A model generated the notes under the pieces. That model made no database searches and was not told the DNA's origin. It saw only the letters and a list, made by a program, of their open reading frames with translations. Positions 27,249 through 35,855 of a DNA stretch of 64,000 nt are shown in pieces. The translations under genes and the position numbers were made by a program. The stretch is from Veronia nyctiphanis (lineage in GTDB: Bacteria > Pseudomonadota > Gammaproteobacteria > Enterobacterales > Vibrionaceae): NCBI RefSeq assembly GCF_004116385.1, contig NZ_PEIB01000028.1:1-64000 (forward strand). Direction: 5' to 3'. How positions within the stretch are numbered: the first letter of the stretch is position 1; each line of letters starts with the position of its first letter.

Positions 27249-28259
27249 ATGGGAAAAATACAATCCTTTCGCACACATGTGGTTCACCTGACGTCAGATA
27301 GTCAGCCTGCAAAAACAGAGGAACAGTTTTTAGAAAGAGGCTGTGGCAGCTTACAGCAGATACCCATGAAAGGGCGTGTTTTTAGTTATGAAAACTCTGA
27401 CGCATTTTCACTGCATGGCGGCAAAACCTATAACGAGGCCAATACCTTTCTTGCATCATCTGCTCCTGCGGGTTTGGTGCTAACGTTTCTTCTTTCGGGG
27501 AAAGTGAACGTCAACTACGACGGTCTGGCTTTTGATTTGGATGCTAGCGAGCAACCCAAATGCCTGTTGGTCAACCTTTCTAAAACCGTGCCTTTCTACA
27601 GGCGATTGCAAGCGGGTGAGGAGTCAGAAAAGCTCAACGTTGTTTTCCTTCCTCAGTGGGTCATCGAAAGATCACGTCCAGATTGTATGACCAGCCTATT
27701 TATGGAAAAACACCTGACGCATGCCTTGATAAATCCGAGTCAGCAACTGTGCGATATTGCTAAAGATATTCTTTGGATGCGGGAGCCGAATACATTTTCT
27801 GAACGAATCTTTGTTGACCGTCTGGTGTATCAATTAATGGGCGAGGTTTTTGATTCTCTGTCTGTTGCCGATTTCACACAAATAGAGAGTGGTCACGAGT
27901 ATGTTATCAAATCCAACAATGAGCGGCTTGATGATGGGTTGACTGGTTACATCGAGGCGCATCTCGATGATGATTTGAGCCTCGAAAGGCTGGCATCAAC
28001 ATTTCATACCAGCGTATCAAACTTACAGCGTAAGGCCAGGGAGCAGCTTGGGGAGCCACTCAACCGCTATGTAAGGCGTCGCCGTCTTGAGATCGCAAAA
28101 TTTCGGCTGACCGAAAGGTTGATGACGGTTAGTCAGGCTGCATACAGTGCCGGGTATCAACACCCTTCCAACTTTACCAATGCGTTCAAACGCGAATTTG
28201 GCTTTTCACCCAGCCAACTTACTGAAACACAGTTATTGTCGGCCAAAGAAGATAAATAA
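27249..28259 (+). CDS. AraC-family regulator, PchR-like
   Basis: 336 residues from ATG 27249, which has AGGAAA about ten bases upstream; the frame is open from 27171. The C-terminal 100 residues hold two helix-turn-helix units: DLSLERLASTFHTSVSNLQR and MTVSQAAYSAGYQHPSNFTN, with the closing FKREFGFSPSQL. The N-terminal 230 residues form a ligand domain like PchR-type siderophore sensors, with no cupin motif that I can name. It is divergent from the TonB-dependent receptor and shares its Fur-box region, so it probably activates the receptor when the cognate chelate is present. Its 3' end overlaps the convergent DUF4149-like gene by 41 bases. Confidence 0.88.
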   Translation: MGKIQSFRTHVVHLTSDSQPAKTEEQFLERGCGSLQQIPMKGRVFSYENSDAFSLHGGKTYNEANTFLASSAPAGLVLTFLLSGKVNVNYDGLAFDLDASEQPKCLLVNLSKTVPFYRRLQAGEESEKLNVVFLPQWVIERSRPDCMTSLFMEKHLTHALINPSQQLCDIAKDILWMREPNTFSERIFVDRLVYQLMGEVFDSLSVADFTQIESGHEYVIKSNNERLDDGLTGYIEAHLDDDLSLERLASTFHTSVSNLQRKAREQLGEPLNRYVRRRRLEIAKFRLTERLMTVSQAAYSAGYQHPSNFTNAFKREFGFSPSQLTETQLLSAKEDK

Positions 28260-28629
28260 AGACCGCCAGCTGTATGGTGTTGATCACGACAGTACTGCGG
28301 TGATAGATGGCAAAGCGTTTAAGGTCACCGTTATCTGATGCTTCATTTGCCTTGGGCATCAGGTACTGTCGGGACACCACAAATCCGACAAAGCACAACG
28401 AGCAGAGTGCCAGGTGTATCAAGTTGTTGTTATCTGCAAACCAGAAGGTAAAGACAAGAACACCATTTATCAGGCCAAAGAACAGGTAATACCAAGGGAA
28501 AAAGGCGCGAATGAACACCGAGAACTGTTCTTTACTGAGTTGGGTAAATAGTAGAGGTGCAAATAACACCTGGAAGGTCACCATACCGCCAACCAAAATC
28601 ACCAATCCAAACAAAGTTATAAGAGCCAT
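28219..28629 (-). CDS. Four-helix membrane protein, DUF4149/TMEM205-like
   Basis: 136 residues with four membrane segments: LITLFGLVILVGGMVTFQVL, FPWYYLFFGLINGVLVFTFW, LIHLALCSLCFVGFVVSRQY and STVVINTIQLAVFIYLLWP. The P-x-x-N/A-E and F-x-x-x-H-x-x-S-V-x-x-N pattern near the C-terminus (MPKANEASD, then FAIYHRSTVVINTIQ) fits the DUF4149/TMEM205-like group. Function is unknown. AAAGGAGGGGG is a strong ribosome site. Its 3' end overlaps the convergent AraC regulator gene by 41 bases. Confidence 0.7.
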   Translation of the reverse strand: MALITLFGLVILVGGMVTFQVLFAPLLFTQLSKEQFSVFIRAFFPWYYLFFGLINGVLVFTFWFADNNNLIHLALCSLCFVGFVVSRQYLMPKANEASDNGDLKRFAIYHRSTVVINTIQLAVFIYLLWPTITVFQ

Positions 28630-28851
28630 ATCCCCCTCCTTTACCTTTTGTTTACGAAAGCAGGTATTTCGGGATCAGCGAAGAAAGATGAAAAAATGAG
28701 AAACACGAATGACAAATTGTTCGGGGCCTTGTTTGGTCACTATGTCTGTTATTGCTGTTTTCATCGCGCCCTTTGATGTGGGTTGTTAGAACAAAAGGCG
28801 CGGTAACTTGTGATTAAAGTTAGAGGCAGAGCGACGTGTGTTGGCAGGAAG

Positions 28852-29844
28852 TTAGGTAATTATCTCATTGCCAGAGCATTTGCCTTTTTCGAACATTGCC
28901 AGGTTATTCAGCGTCGTTTCAGCGATGTTGCCTAACGCCTCTTCTGTCAGAAACGCCTGATGCCCGGTGAAAAGTACATTGTGGCAAGAAGATAAGCGAC
29001 GGAACACGTCATCTTTGATCACGTCATTGGATTTATCTTCGAAGAACAGCTCCTGCTCGTTTTCGTAAACATCGACGCCCAATGCACCAATTTTGCTGTC
29101 TTTCAGTGCTTCAATCGCATCTTGTGAATGGATGAGCCCGCCTCGACTGGTATTGATGATCATTACGCCATCACGCATTTTGTAGAATGCTTCTGCATCC
29201 AGCATATGGTAGTTTTCTGCACTCATGGGGCAGTGCAGGGTAATAACATCAGCGCGATGATATAGGTCATCGAGGTCGGTATATTCAGCGCCAAGTTCCA
29301 CCGCGAGCGGGTTTTCGAATGGGTCGTAAGCCAGAATGTGCATCCCGAACCCTTTGAGGATCCGTATGGTCGCGATACCAATTCGGCCTGTCCCAATCAC
29401 GCCCACCGTTTTGCCATGAAAGTTGAAACCTTTTAGTCCCTCGAGAGAGAAATTGGCCTCTCTGGTGCGCTGATACGCACGGTGTATGCGGCGGTTCAGG
29501 CTAAGCATCAAACCAATGGTGTGTTCCGCGATAGATTCTGGTGAGTAGGCTGGTACCCGAACAACTTGCAGCCCCAGTGATCTTGCACTGTCCAAATCCA
29601 CCTTATCGAATCCTGCGCAGCGCATGGCAATGATTTTAACGCCGTGCGAGGCAAGGATCTCCAGCACTTCAGCACTCAAATCATCATTGACGAAGGCGCA
29701 GACGGCGTCAAAACCTTCTAGAAGTTTCGCAGTCTGCTCGGTGAGTCTGAAATCAAAAAATTGCAGGTGGTGGTTGAAGTGCTCGTTGTATTTGGTCAAC
29801 GATTCTTGGTCGTAGCGCTTGGTACTGAATACAGCGACTTTCAT
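28852..29844 (-). CDS. ldhA: D-lactate dehydrogenase (2-hydroxyacid dehydrogenase)
   Basis: 330 residues, matching fermentative LdhA. The NAD-binding motif is GKTVGVIGTGRIGIATIRIL. Catalytic residues are the arginine in INTSRGGLIHSQ, the glutamate in DVYENEQELFFED and the histidine in LFTGHQAFLTEEAL. It reduces pyruvate to D-lactate during fermentation. It stands alone with about 220 bases before the DUF4149-like gene and 300 bases before the LysR gene. Confidence 0.93.
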   Translation of the reverse strand: MKVAVFSTKRYDQESLTKYNEHFNHHLQFFDFRLTEQTAKLLEGFDAVCAFVNDDLSAEVLEILASHGVKIIAMRCAGFDKVDLDSARSLGLQVVRVPAYSPESIAEHTIGLMLSLNRRIHRAYQRTREANFSLEGLKGFNFHGKTVGVIGTGRIGIATIRILKGFGMHILAYDPFENPLAVELGAEYTDLDDLYHRADVITLHCPMSAENYHMLDAEAFYKMRDGVMIINTSRGGLIHSQDAIEALKDSKIGALGVDVYENEQELFFEDKSNDVIKDDVFRRLSSCHNVLFTGHQAFLTEEALGNIAETTLNNLAMFEKGKCSGNEIIT

Positions 29845-30146
29845 AGTGTCTTACCTGAAAAGCATCTCGGTCAGCCAAGAATTATCCGTTCTTAATGGTC
29901 TGTCAATGGGATAGGCAGTAGATCCGGTCTGGTTGGGGAATATTGTAGCAAAAACACAGGCGGGAGCTATTGTGTGAAAGAAAGTGAATGGGCCGATGAC
30001 ATATAGGCCTGAAGAGATCCTGATATTCGCTTTTTCGTTACAAATATCAGGATTTTATCGCATGAAATGCTATCGGCTCTCTGTGAATACAAAATGTTAA
30101 CCAACCAATGGTTAATATCTAGCACAGTGATTATTCACTACAGCAA
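29845..30146. other. Intergenic region upstream of ldhA
   Basis: About 300 bases with no coding frame. GATATTCGC and CAAATATCAGG near 30020-30055 form a loose inverted pair (CTGATATT/AATATCAG), which could be the end of the LysR transcript or an ldhA control site. The 30027 and 30044 arms match over eight bases. Confidence 0.35.
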
Positions 30147-31028
30147 TCAGTGTGCTTTTAACATCGACACGCATAACTCTGAAAAGTTGCTGGCCTGTGC
30201 AGATGTGTAACGTCCCCTCAGGGTAAATACCCCTATCTGCCGTTCTACATACGGCGAGTCCAGTGGGAGCCAGCACAGGTTTTCGGTTTTATCGCTGAAC
30301 GCAAGGCGAGGCAGGGTTGTGATGCCCACACCATGTTCGAGAAGTGAGAACAACGACGTAATGTTCTCAACCGAGTAGAGTGCTTTTTCAGCCAACAGTG
30401 CAGCGGGTGTATTAGACAGTAACGAACAGGTTCCGTTTCTGATGAAAGGATATTCAGCAATATCCTCCCATCGAATGGCCCTGCGATTGTCTGCCAGTAT
30501 CGGGTGATCATTGGTACATACGACACCAACGGGGTCACTCAGAAGCGGCTCAAAAAGAAAGTCATCATCATTCATATGAAGACAATTACCGAGAGCTAGA
30601 TCGACCTCTCCCGCAAGAAGCTTGGCTTCCACACCTGCGGCGTTGTCATCAATCAATGAAACATGAACATTTGGAAAGCGATTGGTGAATTCAGCGAGGA
30701 CGCTGGGAATAAGTTTGGCCGCGACGGAAGGGACGCTGGCGATTCGGACAACACCGGTTTCGCCTGATGCTGCAGCCTTTAGGTCAGTATCGAAGTCATC
30801 ATAAATTTTTAGGATCACTTTCACCTTAGGTAAACAGTATTGACCGAATGGTGTCAGCTGAGCTTTGTGCCCGCTCTGAAAAAGTGATTGTCCTAAAATT
30901 CGTTCAAGCTCTTTCACCGATGTTGAAAGCGCTGCTTGTGTTCGATTGGCCCTAGAGGCAGCGGCTCTGAATCCTCCCATCTCCGCGACTAGTGAAAAAT
31001 GAACCAACTGTTGGATCTTGATGCTCAT
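30147..31028 (-). CDS. LysR-family transcriptional regulator
   Basis: 293 residues from ATG 31026-31028, which has AAAGGAGGAAGT directly upstream; the frame is open from 31055. The N-terminal winged helix is IQQLVHFSLVAEMGGFRAAA then RANRTQAALSTSVKELERIL. The remainder is a periplasmic-binding-like effector domain (VVRIASVPSVAAKLIPSVLA). It is divergent from the RidA-aldehyde dehydrogenase-M19-BCCT operon and very likely controls it, with its effector being the substrate or an intermediate. The 160-base gap between them contains AT-rich candidate LysR sites, including TTATCAATTG and TTTATCAATAAA. Confidence 0.9.
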   Translation of the reverse strand: MSIKIQQLVHFSLVAEMGGFRAAASRANRTQAALSTSVKELERILGQSLFQSGHKAQLTPFGQYCLPKVKVILKIYDDFDTDLKAAASGETGVVRIASVPSVAAKLIPSVLAEFTNRFPNVHVSLIDDNAAGVEAKLLAGEVDLALGNCLHMNDDDFLFEPLLSDPVGVVCTNDHPILADNRRAIRWEDIAEYPFIRNGTCSLLSNTPAALLAEKALYSVENITSLFSLLEHGVGITTLPRLAFSDKTENLCWLPLDSPYVERQIGVFTLRGRYTSAQASNFSELCVSMLKAH

Positions 31029-31186
31029 ACTTCCTCCTTTATGTTCGTCGAGCATTCTCTAATGTTTTTTAATAAGTTTTTTTTATCAATTGTCAGAAAT
31101 TTATCGTTAGATTTATCAATAAAGAGTACGCATAGTAACCCTGCATAACAAATATGGATTCGATTGATTGGCCAGGGAGTTTCATT

Positions 31187-31564
31187 TTGAAGACAAGTGT
31201 TCAAACAGATTTGTTCGCTTCCAAAGCACCACTAAGCTGGGCTATCGCAAGCGGTGGCGTTGTATATACCGCACAAATCCCTATCGATAATCGTGGACAG
31301 GTTGTTGAAGGGGGAATCGAAGCACAGTCCAAGCAGGTGATGGATAACCTGATGTCGACACTCCATTCAGCCGGTGTGGGTGCTGATGCGGTACTTCAGG
31401 TATTGATTTATGTCACTGACCGAGACTATCTGAAAACATTTAACGGGATATACAGCGAGTATTTTCAATCCCCGTACCCCAACCGTGCGGCAATGGTGGT
31501 AGCGGGATTGGCCCGTGAAGAAATGCTGGTTGAGCTGGTGGTTTATGCCGCCGCGCAGCAGTAA
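31187..31564 (+). CDS. RidA-family enamine/imine deaminase-like protein
   Basis: About 125 residues if started at TTG 31187, which has CAGGGAG seven bases upstream and gives the normal RidA length; ATG 31154 is a weaker alternative without a ribosome site. Family marks are LSWAIASGGVVYTAQIPID, the arginine in SPYPNRAAMVVAGLAREEML and the glutamate in LVELVVYA. RidA proteins hydrolyse unstable imines released by amine-oxidising enzymes. As first gene of the operon it suggests that an imine or enamine arises in the pathway. Confidence 0.88.
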   Translation: MKTSVQTDLFASKAPLSWAIASGGVVYTAQIPIDNRGQVVEGGIEAQSKQVMDNLMSTLHSAGVGADAVLQVLIYVTDRDYLKTFNGIYSEYFQSPYPNRAAMVVAGLAREEMLVELVVYAAAQQ

Positions 31565-31643
31565 TAAGGCAAAAAGTGGCACACGACAACGTCTAGAGTT
31601 AAAGCGGGTAAGAAATAGAATTAAATCATAACGGAGTACTCCA

Positions 31644-33092
31644 ATGTCAATGAACAGCGAAAATGCACTGTACATTAATGGCGAATGGCAACAGGGAAAG
31701 ACAACGCTGGCAAACATCAACCCCTCTGATATCAGCGAATCATTAGGTGAGTTTGCACAGGCTGAAAAAAAGCAGGTTGAAGAGGCCATCGCGGCTGCAA
31801 GAGCAGCACAGCCAGTTTGGGAAAAAGTGCCACTCGAGAAGAAACTGACCATACTCCGTGCGATTGGTGATGAGTTGATTGCACGAAGCGAAGAACTCGG
31901 CGCTTTGCTGTCCCGCGAAGAGGGAAAGCCGTTAGCAGAGGGCAAAGGTGAGATTTATCGCGCCGGGCAATTCTTTCAATATTACGCGGCGGAAGTACTC
32001 AGACAAATGGGCGATATTGCTGACTCCGTTCGTCCCGGTGTGCAGGTCGAGGTGACCCGAGAGGCGGTGGGGGTGGTGGCCATTATTTCACCATGGAATT
32101 TCCCGACCGCAACGGCATCTTGGAAAATCGCTCCTGCGTTGGCCTTTGGTAACAGTGTTATTTGGAAACCCGCCAATCTGACGCCTGCAAGCGCCGTGGC
32201 ATTGACGGAAATCATTGACCGTCAGGGTCTGCCACCGGGCACTTTCAATCTGTTAGTCGGGTCTGGCCGTGATGTCGGTGACAGTCTGATTCATAGCCCG
32301 GATATTGATGCCGTCAGTTTCACAGGCTCGGTGGACGTAGGCCGACAGGTCGCTGCTGCAACAGCGCCGAACTTCGTACGCTGCCAGCTTGAAATGGGCA
32401 GTAAGAATGCTCTCTATGTGGCAGAAGATGCTGACATTACGATTGCTGTAGAAGCTGCGCTTGCTGGGTCATATTCCGGTACAGGTCAAAAATGTACCGC
32501 GTCGTCTCGCTTGGTTGTTCACAAAAACGTTCACGATGCTTTTGTTGAAGCCATGATTGCGCGTCTTCAGTCTGTTGAAGTAGGCCCAGCGCTGAAAGAG
32601 GGCATCTTTATGGGACCCGTGGTCGATGAAAAGCAACTGAGCTCCAACCTTCGCTGGGTTGAGGCGGCGAAAGCACACGGAGCTGAACTGGTCCATGGCG
32701 GTGAAACCCTCACCCGTGAGACGGAAGGTTTTTACATGGCTCCCACTCTGTTCACAGGGACAGACAATAGCTGGGATGTGAATCAGGAAGAAATTTTCGC
32801 CCCCATGGCATGCGTCATCAAAGTCGATGATTTTGAGCAGGCGATGAACACCGTCAATGACACCCGCTTTGGCCTCACCGCAGGCATCATCACTCAGAGC
32901 CTGAAAAACAGCGCCCTATTCAAACAGCAGGCGCAAACGGGCTGTGTCATGGTCAATCTGCCCACTGCAGGTACGGATTATCACGTGCCATTTGGCGGCA
33001 GAAAGTCGTCAAGCTTTGGACCTCGCGAGCAAGGCCAATACGCGAAAGATTTTTATACCGTGGTTAAAACGGCGTATCAGCGTGCTTACTGA
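31644..33092 (+). CDS. NAD(P)-dependent aldehyde dehydrogenase
   Basis: 482 residues, the standard length. The catalytic cysteine is in GTGQKCTASSRLVV and the general-base glutamate in CQLEMGSKNALYV. The cofactor region is ISPWNFPTATASWKIAPAL and FTGSVDVGRQVAAA. The closing motif TDYHVPFGGRKSSSFGPREQ is like that of alpha-ketoglutarate semialdehyde and related semialdehyde dehydrogenases. It oxidises an aldehyde to an acid. In this operon the aldehyde is presumably produced from the substrate imported by the BCCT carrier. The ribosome site is CGGAGTACTCCA. Confidence 0.92.
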   Translation: MSMNSENALYINGEWQQGKTTLANINPSDISESLGEFAQAEKKQVEEAIAAARAAQPVWEKVPLEKKLTILRAIGDELIARSEELGALLSREEGKPLAEGKGEIYRAGQFFQYYAAEVLRQMGDIADSVRPGVQVEVTREAVGVVAIISPWNFPTATASWKIAPALAFGNSVIWKPANLTPASAVALTEIIDRQGLPPGTFNLLVGSGRDVGDSLIHSPDIDAVSFTGSVDVGRQVAAATAPNFVRCQLEMGSKNALYVAEDADITIAVEAALAGSYSGTGQKCTASSRLVVHKNVHDAFVEAMIARLQSVEVGPALKEGIFMGPVVDEKQLSSNLRWVEAAKAHGAELVHGGETLTRETEGFYMAPTLFTGTDNSWDVNQEEIFAPMACVIKVDDFEQAMNTVNDTRFGLTAGIITQSLKNSALFKQQAQTGCVMVNLPTAGTDYHVPFGGRKSSSFGPREQGQYAKDFYTVVKTAYQRAY

Positions 33093-33130
33093 GCACGCCA
33101 TTAAATATTGAATTGAAAGGAGATGCCGTC

Positions 33131-34117
33131 ATGTACAGTGATCAGATAAATATTGATGGTCTGCAGTATTGCCGTTGGGACAGAGCGTATTTCGAACAGC
33201 TGAGAAACAGCGGCCTTAATGGTGTGCATGTCACTTTGGTGTATCACGAGAATGCGCGGGAAACGTTGACGCGTTTTGCACAGTGGCAACGTCTGTTTGA
33301 GTTGAACAGTGATCTGATCATGCCTGTACTTGACGCTAACGATTTGCGAGAAGCAAAGCGCCAGGGGAGAGTGGGGATTTTCTTCGGCGCGCAAAATTGC
33401 TCACCCATTGATGATGAAATCGGTCTTATCTCTGTGATGCGTCAGCTTGGTCTGTTGATCATGCAGCTGACCTATAACAACCAAAGCCTTCTGGCGACGG
33501 GCTGTTATGAGCAAGATGACAGTGGAGTGACCCGTTTCGGTAAACAGGCAATAGAAGAAATGAACCGGGTTGGAATGATTATCGATATGTCACACAGTGC
33601 GGAACGTTCGACGCTGGATGCTATCGATTTGTCATCACGACCTATTTGTATCAGTCATGCTAACCCTTCGGTGCATCATCAGGCACTTCGCAATAAGTCT
33701 GATGCGGTGTTGAAGGCCATGACAGAACGAGGCGGCCTGTTGGGCTTCAGCCTCTATCCTTTCCATCTACCTGACGGCAGTCAGTGCACGCTGGATGCTT
33801 TTTGCTCAATGATTGCTGATTGTGCTGAGCGTTATGGCGTCGATCGTTTGGCGATTGGCAGCGATCTTTGTCAAAACCAGCCACAAAGTGTACTCGACTG
33901 GATGAGAAATGGACGATGGTCAAAAGCTATGGATTTCGGTGAGGGCTCGGCATCAAATGCGGGTTGGCCGGACGCTTTACCATGGTTTCCCGATAGCTCG
34001 GGCTTTAAAAATATCTACTCTGGTTTGATTGAAAAAGGATTTAGTGAATCGGAGACAGCCAAGATTCTCGGTGGAAACTGGCTGAGTTTCTTAGAATCCG
34101 GCACCCGGCCGGCCTAA
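33131..34117 (+). CDS. Membrane dipeptidase-like protein (peptidase M19 family), missing metal ligands
   Basis: 328 residues from ATG 33131 (AAAGGAG eight bases upstream). It belongs to the renal-dipeptidase/M19 family, a TIM-barrel with two zinc ions. The later ligands are visible: the histidines of IIDMSHSAERST and CISHANPSVHH, and the aspartate of LAIGSDL. The N-terminal H-x-D motif (DGHND in the family) is replaced by IDGLQYCRWD, and the bridging glutamate region reads FFGAQNCS. A binuclear zinc centre therefore seems unlikely, and another activity is possible. M19 homologues also occur beside dimethylglycine/betaine catabolic genes in pseudomonads (known), which agrees with the BCCT gene here. 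No signal peptide. Confidence 0.85.
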   Translation: MYSDQINIDGLQYCRWDRAYFEQLRNSGLNGVHVTLVYHENARETLTRFAQWQRLFELNSDLIMPVLDANDLREAKRQGRVGIFFGAQNCSPIDDEIGLISVMRQLGLLIMQLTYNNQSLLATGCYEQDDSGVTRFGKQAIEEMNRVGMIIDMSHSAERSTLDAIDLSSRPICISHANPSVHHQALRNKSDAVLKAMTERGGLLGFSLYPFHLPDGSQCTLDAFCSMIADCAERYGVDRLAIGSDLCQNQPQSVLDWMRNGRWSKAMDFGEGSASNAGWPDALPWFPDSSGFKNIYSGLIEKGFSESETAKILGGNWLSFLESGTRPA

Positions 34118-34193
34118 GCGCGAAGTCGTCGGTTTATAAGCTGCTGACGACAAGGAGCAGGATCAGGATTGATCCGATTAAAGGAGACAAATC

Positions 34194-35756
34194 ATGTCTA
34201 ACTCAATAAACCCGTCCAAAGCATCAGAGACGGGGAATTCAAACGTGGAAGCAAAAAAACTCGGCTTAGATAATCCCGCATTCTGGATCAGCGGTGGCTT
34301 TCTGGCTCTCTTCGCAACCATTGCGATGATAGACAGCAAGCTTCTGTCATCACTGGTTAATAGTGGTTTCGGATGGTCAGTGCAGGTCTTTGGTGCCTAT
34401 TGGCAAGCACTGTTACTTTTGACTTTTGTCATCGGTCTGATCTTGGCGTTTAGCGGTCTTGGGCGTGTCAGACTGGGCGCAATAGCCAAGCCAGAAATGG
34501 ACGGTTTCAAGTGGATGTCTATCATCCTCTGTACATTGCTTGCAGGTGGTGGTGTATTCTGGGCGGCAGGTGAGCCGATCGCTCACTATGTCAGTCCTCC
34601 GCCACTGTATGGCGCTGAAGAAAATACCACAATCCGTGCTTTTAACGCGCTTGCGCAGTCGTTTATGCACTGGGGTTTTCTTGCGTGGGCAATTCTTGGC
34701 ACGCTGACCTCGATTGTATTGATGCGTCTGCACTATGACAAAGGGCTGCCACTTCAACCTCGCACGTTGCTTTATCCCATTTTTGGTGAAAAAGTCCTCA
34801 CACCTGTCTTCGGCGGAATCATTGATGGGTGCTGCATTATTGCTGTAGCGGCAGGTACAATCGGACCCATTGGGTTTCTGGGCTTGCAAATCAGCTATGC
34901 GCTGAACGATCTCTTTTCTGTTCCCGATTCATTTGTCACCCAATTCATTATCATTTTGATGGCGATTGCCATTTACACCGTTTCAGCACTGAGTGGGCTT
35001 AATCGCGGCATTCAGATCCTGAGTCGTTTCAATGTGATTCTGGCGCTGGGATTGATGATTTACATCTTAATCTTTGGCTCGACCAATTTTGTGGTGAATG
35101 CGTATCTCCACGGCGTAGGGACCATGTTGGATAATTTCATCCCGATGGCAACGTTCAGAAGTGATGAAAACTGGCTTGGCTGGTGGACTGTTTTCTTCTG
35201 GGGTTGGTTCCTTGGTTATGGCCCGATGATGGCGATCTTCATTGCCAAGATCTCACGTGGCCGCACCATACGTGAGCTGATCATAGCCATCAGCATAGTA
35301 GCACCGCTATTGACCTGTTTTTGGTTCACCATCGTTGGTGGTACTGGCTTGTCATTTGAAATTGCCGATCCCGGTTCAGTCAGTAAAGCATTTGAAGGCT
35401 TTAATCTGCCTGCGGCGTTACTGGCTATTACGAAACAGTTACCCATGCCAACATTGATTTCGGTGCTGTTCCTGATTCTCACGACGATTTTTATCGTGAC
35501 CACGGGTGACTCAATGACTTACACCATCAGTGTGGTGATAAGCGGTGAAACTGAGCCAAACGCGGTTGTTCGTTCTTTCTGGGGCATCATGATGGGTATC
35601 TGTGCTTTAGTGCTGATTTCATTGGGCTCAGGCGGCGTTACTGCTTTGCAATCTTTCATCGTGATCACTGCAGTCCCTGTCTCGTTAATTTTACTTCCGT
35701 CGCTGTGGAATGGCCCCAGAATGGCTATGCAAATGGCTAAGGAACAAGGTTTATAG
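34194..35756 (+). CDS. BCCT-family betaine/carnitine/choline-type transporter
   Basis: 520 residues with about twelve membrane helices. The family signature is clear in WWTVFFWGWFLGYGPMMAIF followed by IAKISRGRTIRE. The aromatic helix typical of substrate binding is in FMHWGFLAWAILG, and the first-helix region contains FGAYWQALLLLTFVIG. BCCT carriers import quaternary ammonium compounds by sodium or proton symport, or by exchange. The cytoplasmic tails are short, without the long osmosensing C-terminus of BetP, which favours a nutritional role. AAAGGAGACAAATC precedes the ATG. It lies between the M19-like gene and two unknown genes in a tight operon. Confidence 0.93.
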   Translation: MSNSINPSKASETGNSNVEAKKLGLDNPAFWISGGFLALFATIAMIDSKLLSSLVNSGFGWSVQVFGAYWQALLLLTFVIGLILAFSGLGRVRLGAIAKPEMDGFKWMSIILCTLLAGGGVFWAAGEPIAHYVSPPPLYGAEENTTIRAFNALAQSFMHWGFLAWAILGTLTSIVLMRLHYDKGLPLQPRTLLYPIFGEKVLTPVFGGIIDGCCIIAVAAGTIGPIGFLGLQISYALNDLFSVPDSFVTQFIIILMAIAIYTVSALSGLNRGIQILSRFNVILALGLMIYILIFGSTNFVVNAYLHGVGTMLDNFIPMATFRSDENWLGWWTVFFWGWFLGYGPMMAIFIAKISRGRTIRELIIAISIVAPLLTCFWFTIVGGTGLSFEIADPGSVSKAFEGFNLPAALLAITKQLPMPTLISVLFLILTTIFIVTTGDSMTYTISVVISGETEPNAVVRSFWGIMMGICALVLISLGSGGVTALQSFIVITAVPVSLILLPSLWNGPRMAMQMAKEQGL

Positions 35757-35855
35757 GGATTCGTTTTATTGAGACAAGCTGGGTCTGGCGTTTGTCCAAA
35801 CCCAGTACTACATCTTAGGTATGGCCGCTATACCAGAACGGAAACAGGTAGTGCT

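Noticed and set aside
31367-31945. Long minus-strand open frame (192 codons) across the RidA and aldehyde dehydrogenase genes
   Set aside because: It is antisense to two well-supported genes, has low-complexity Ser/Ala composition and no ribosome site.
34413-34889. Minus-strand open frame of 158 codons inside the BCCT gene
   Set aside because: It is a shadow of the transporter frame; the protein is rich in Gln, Lys and Arg without any motif.
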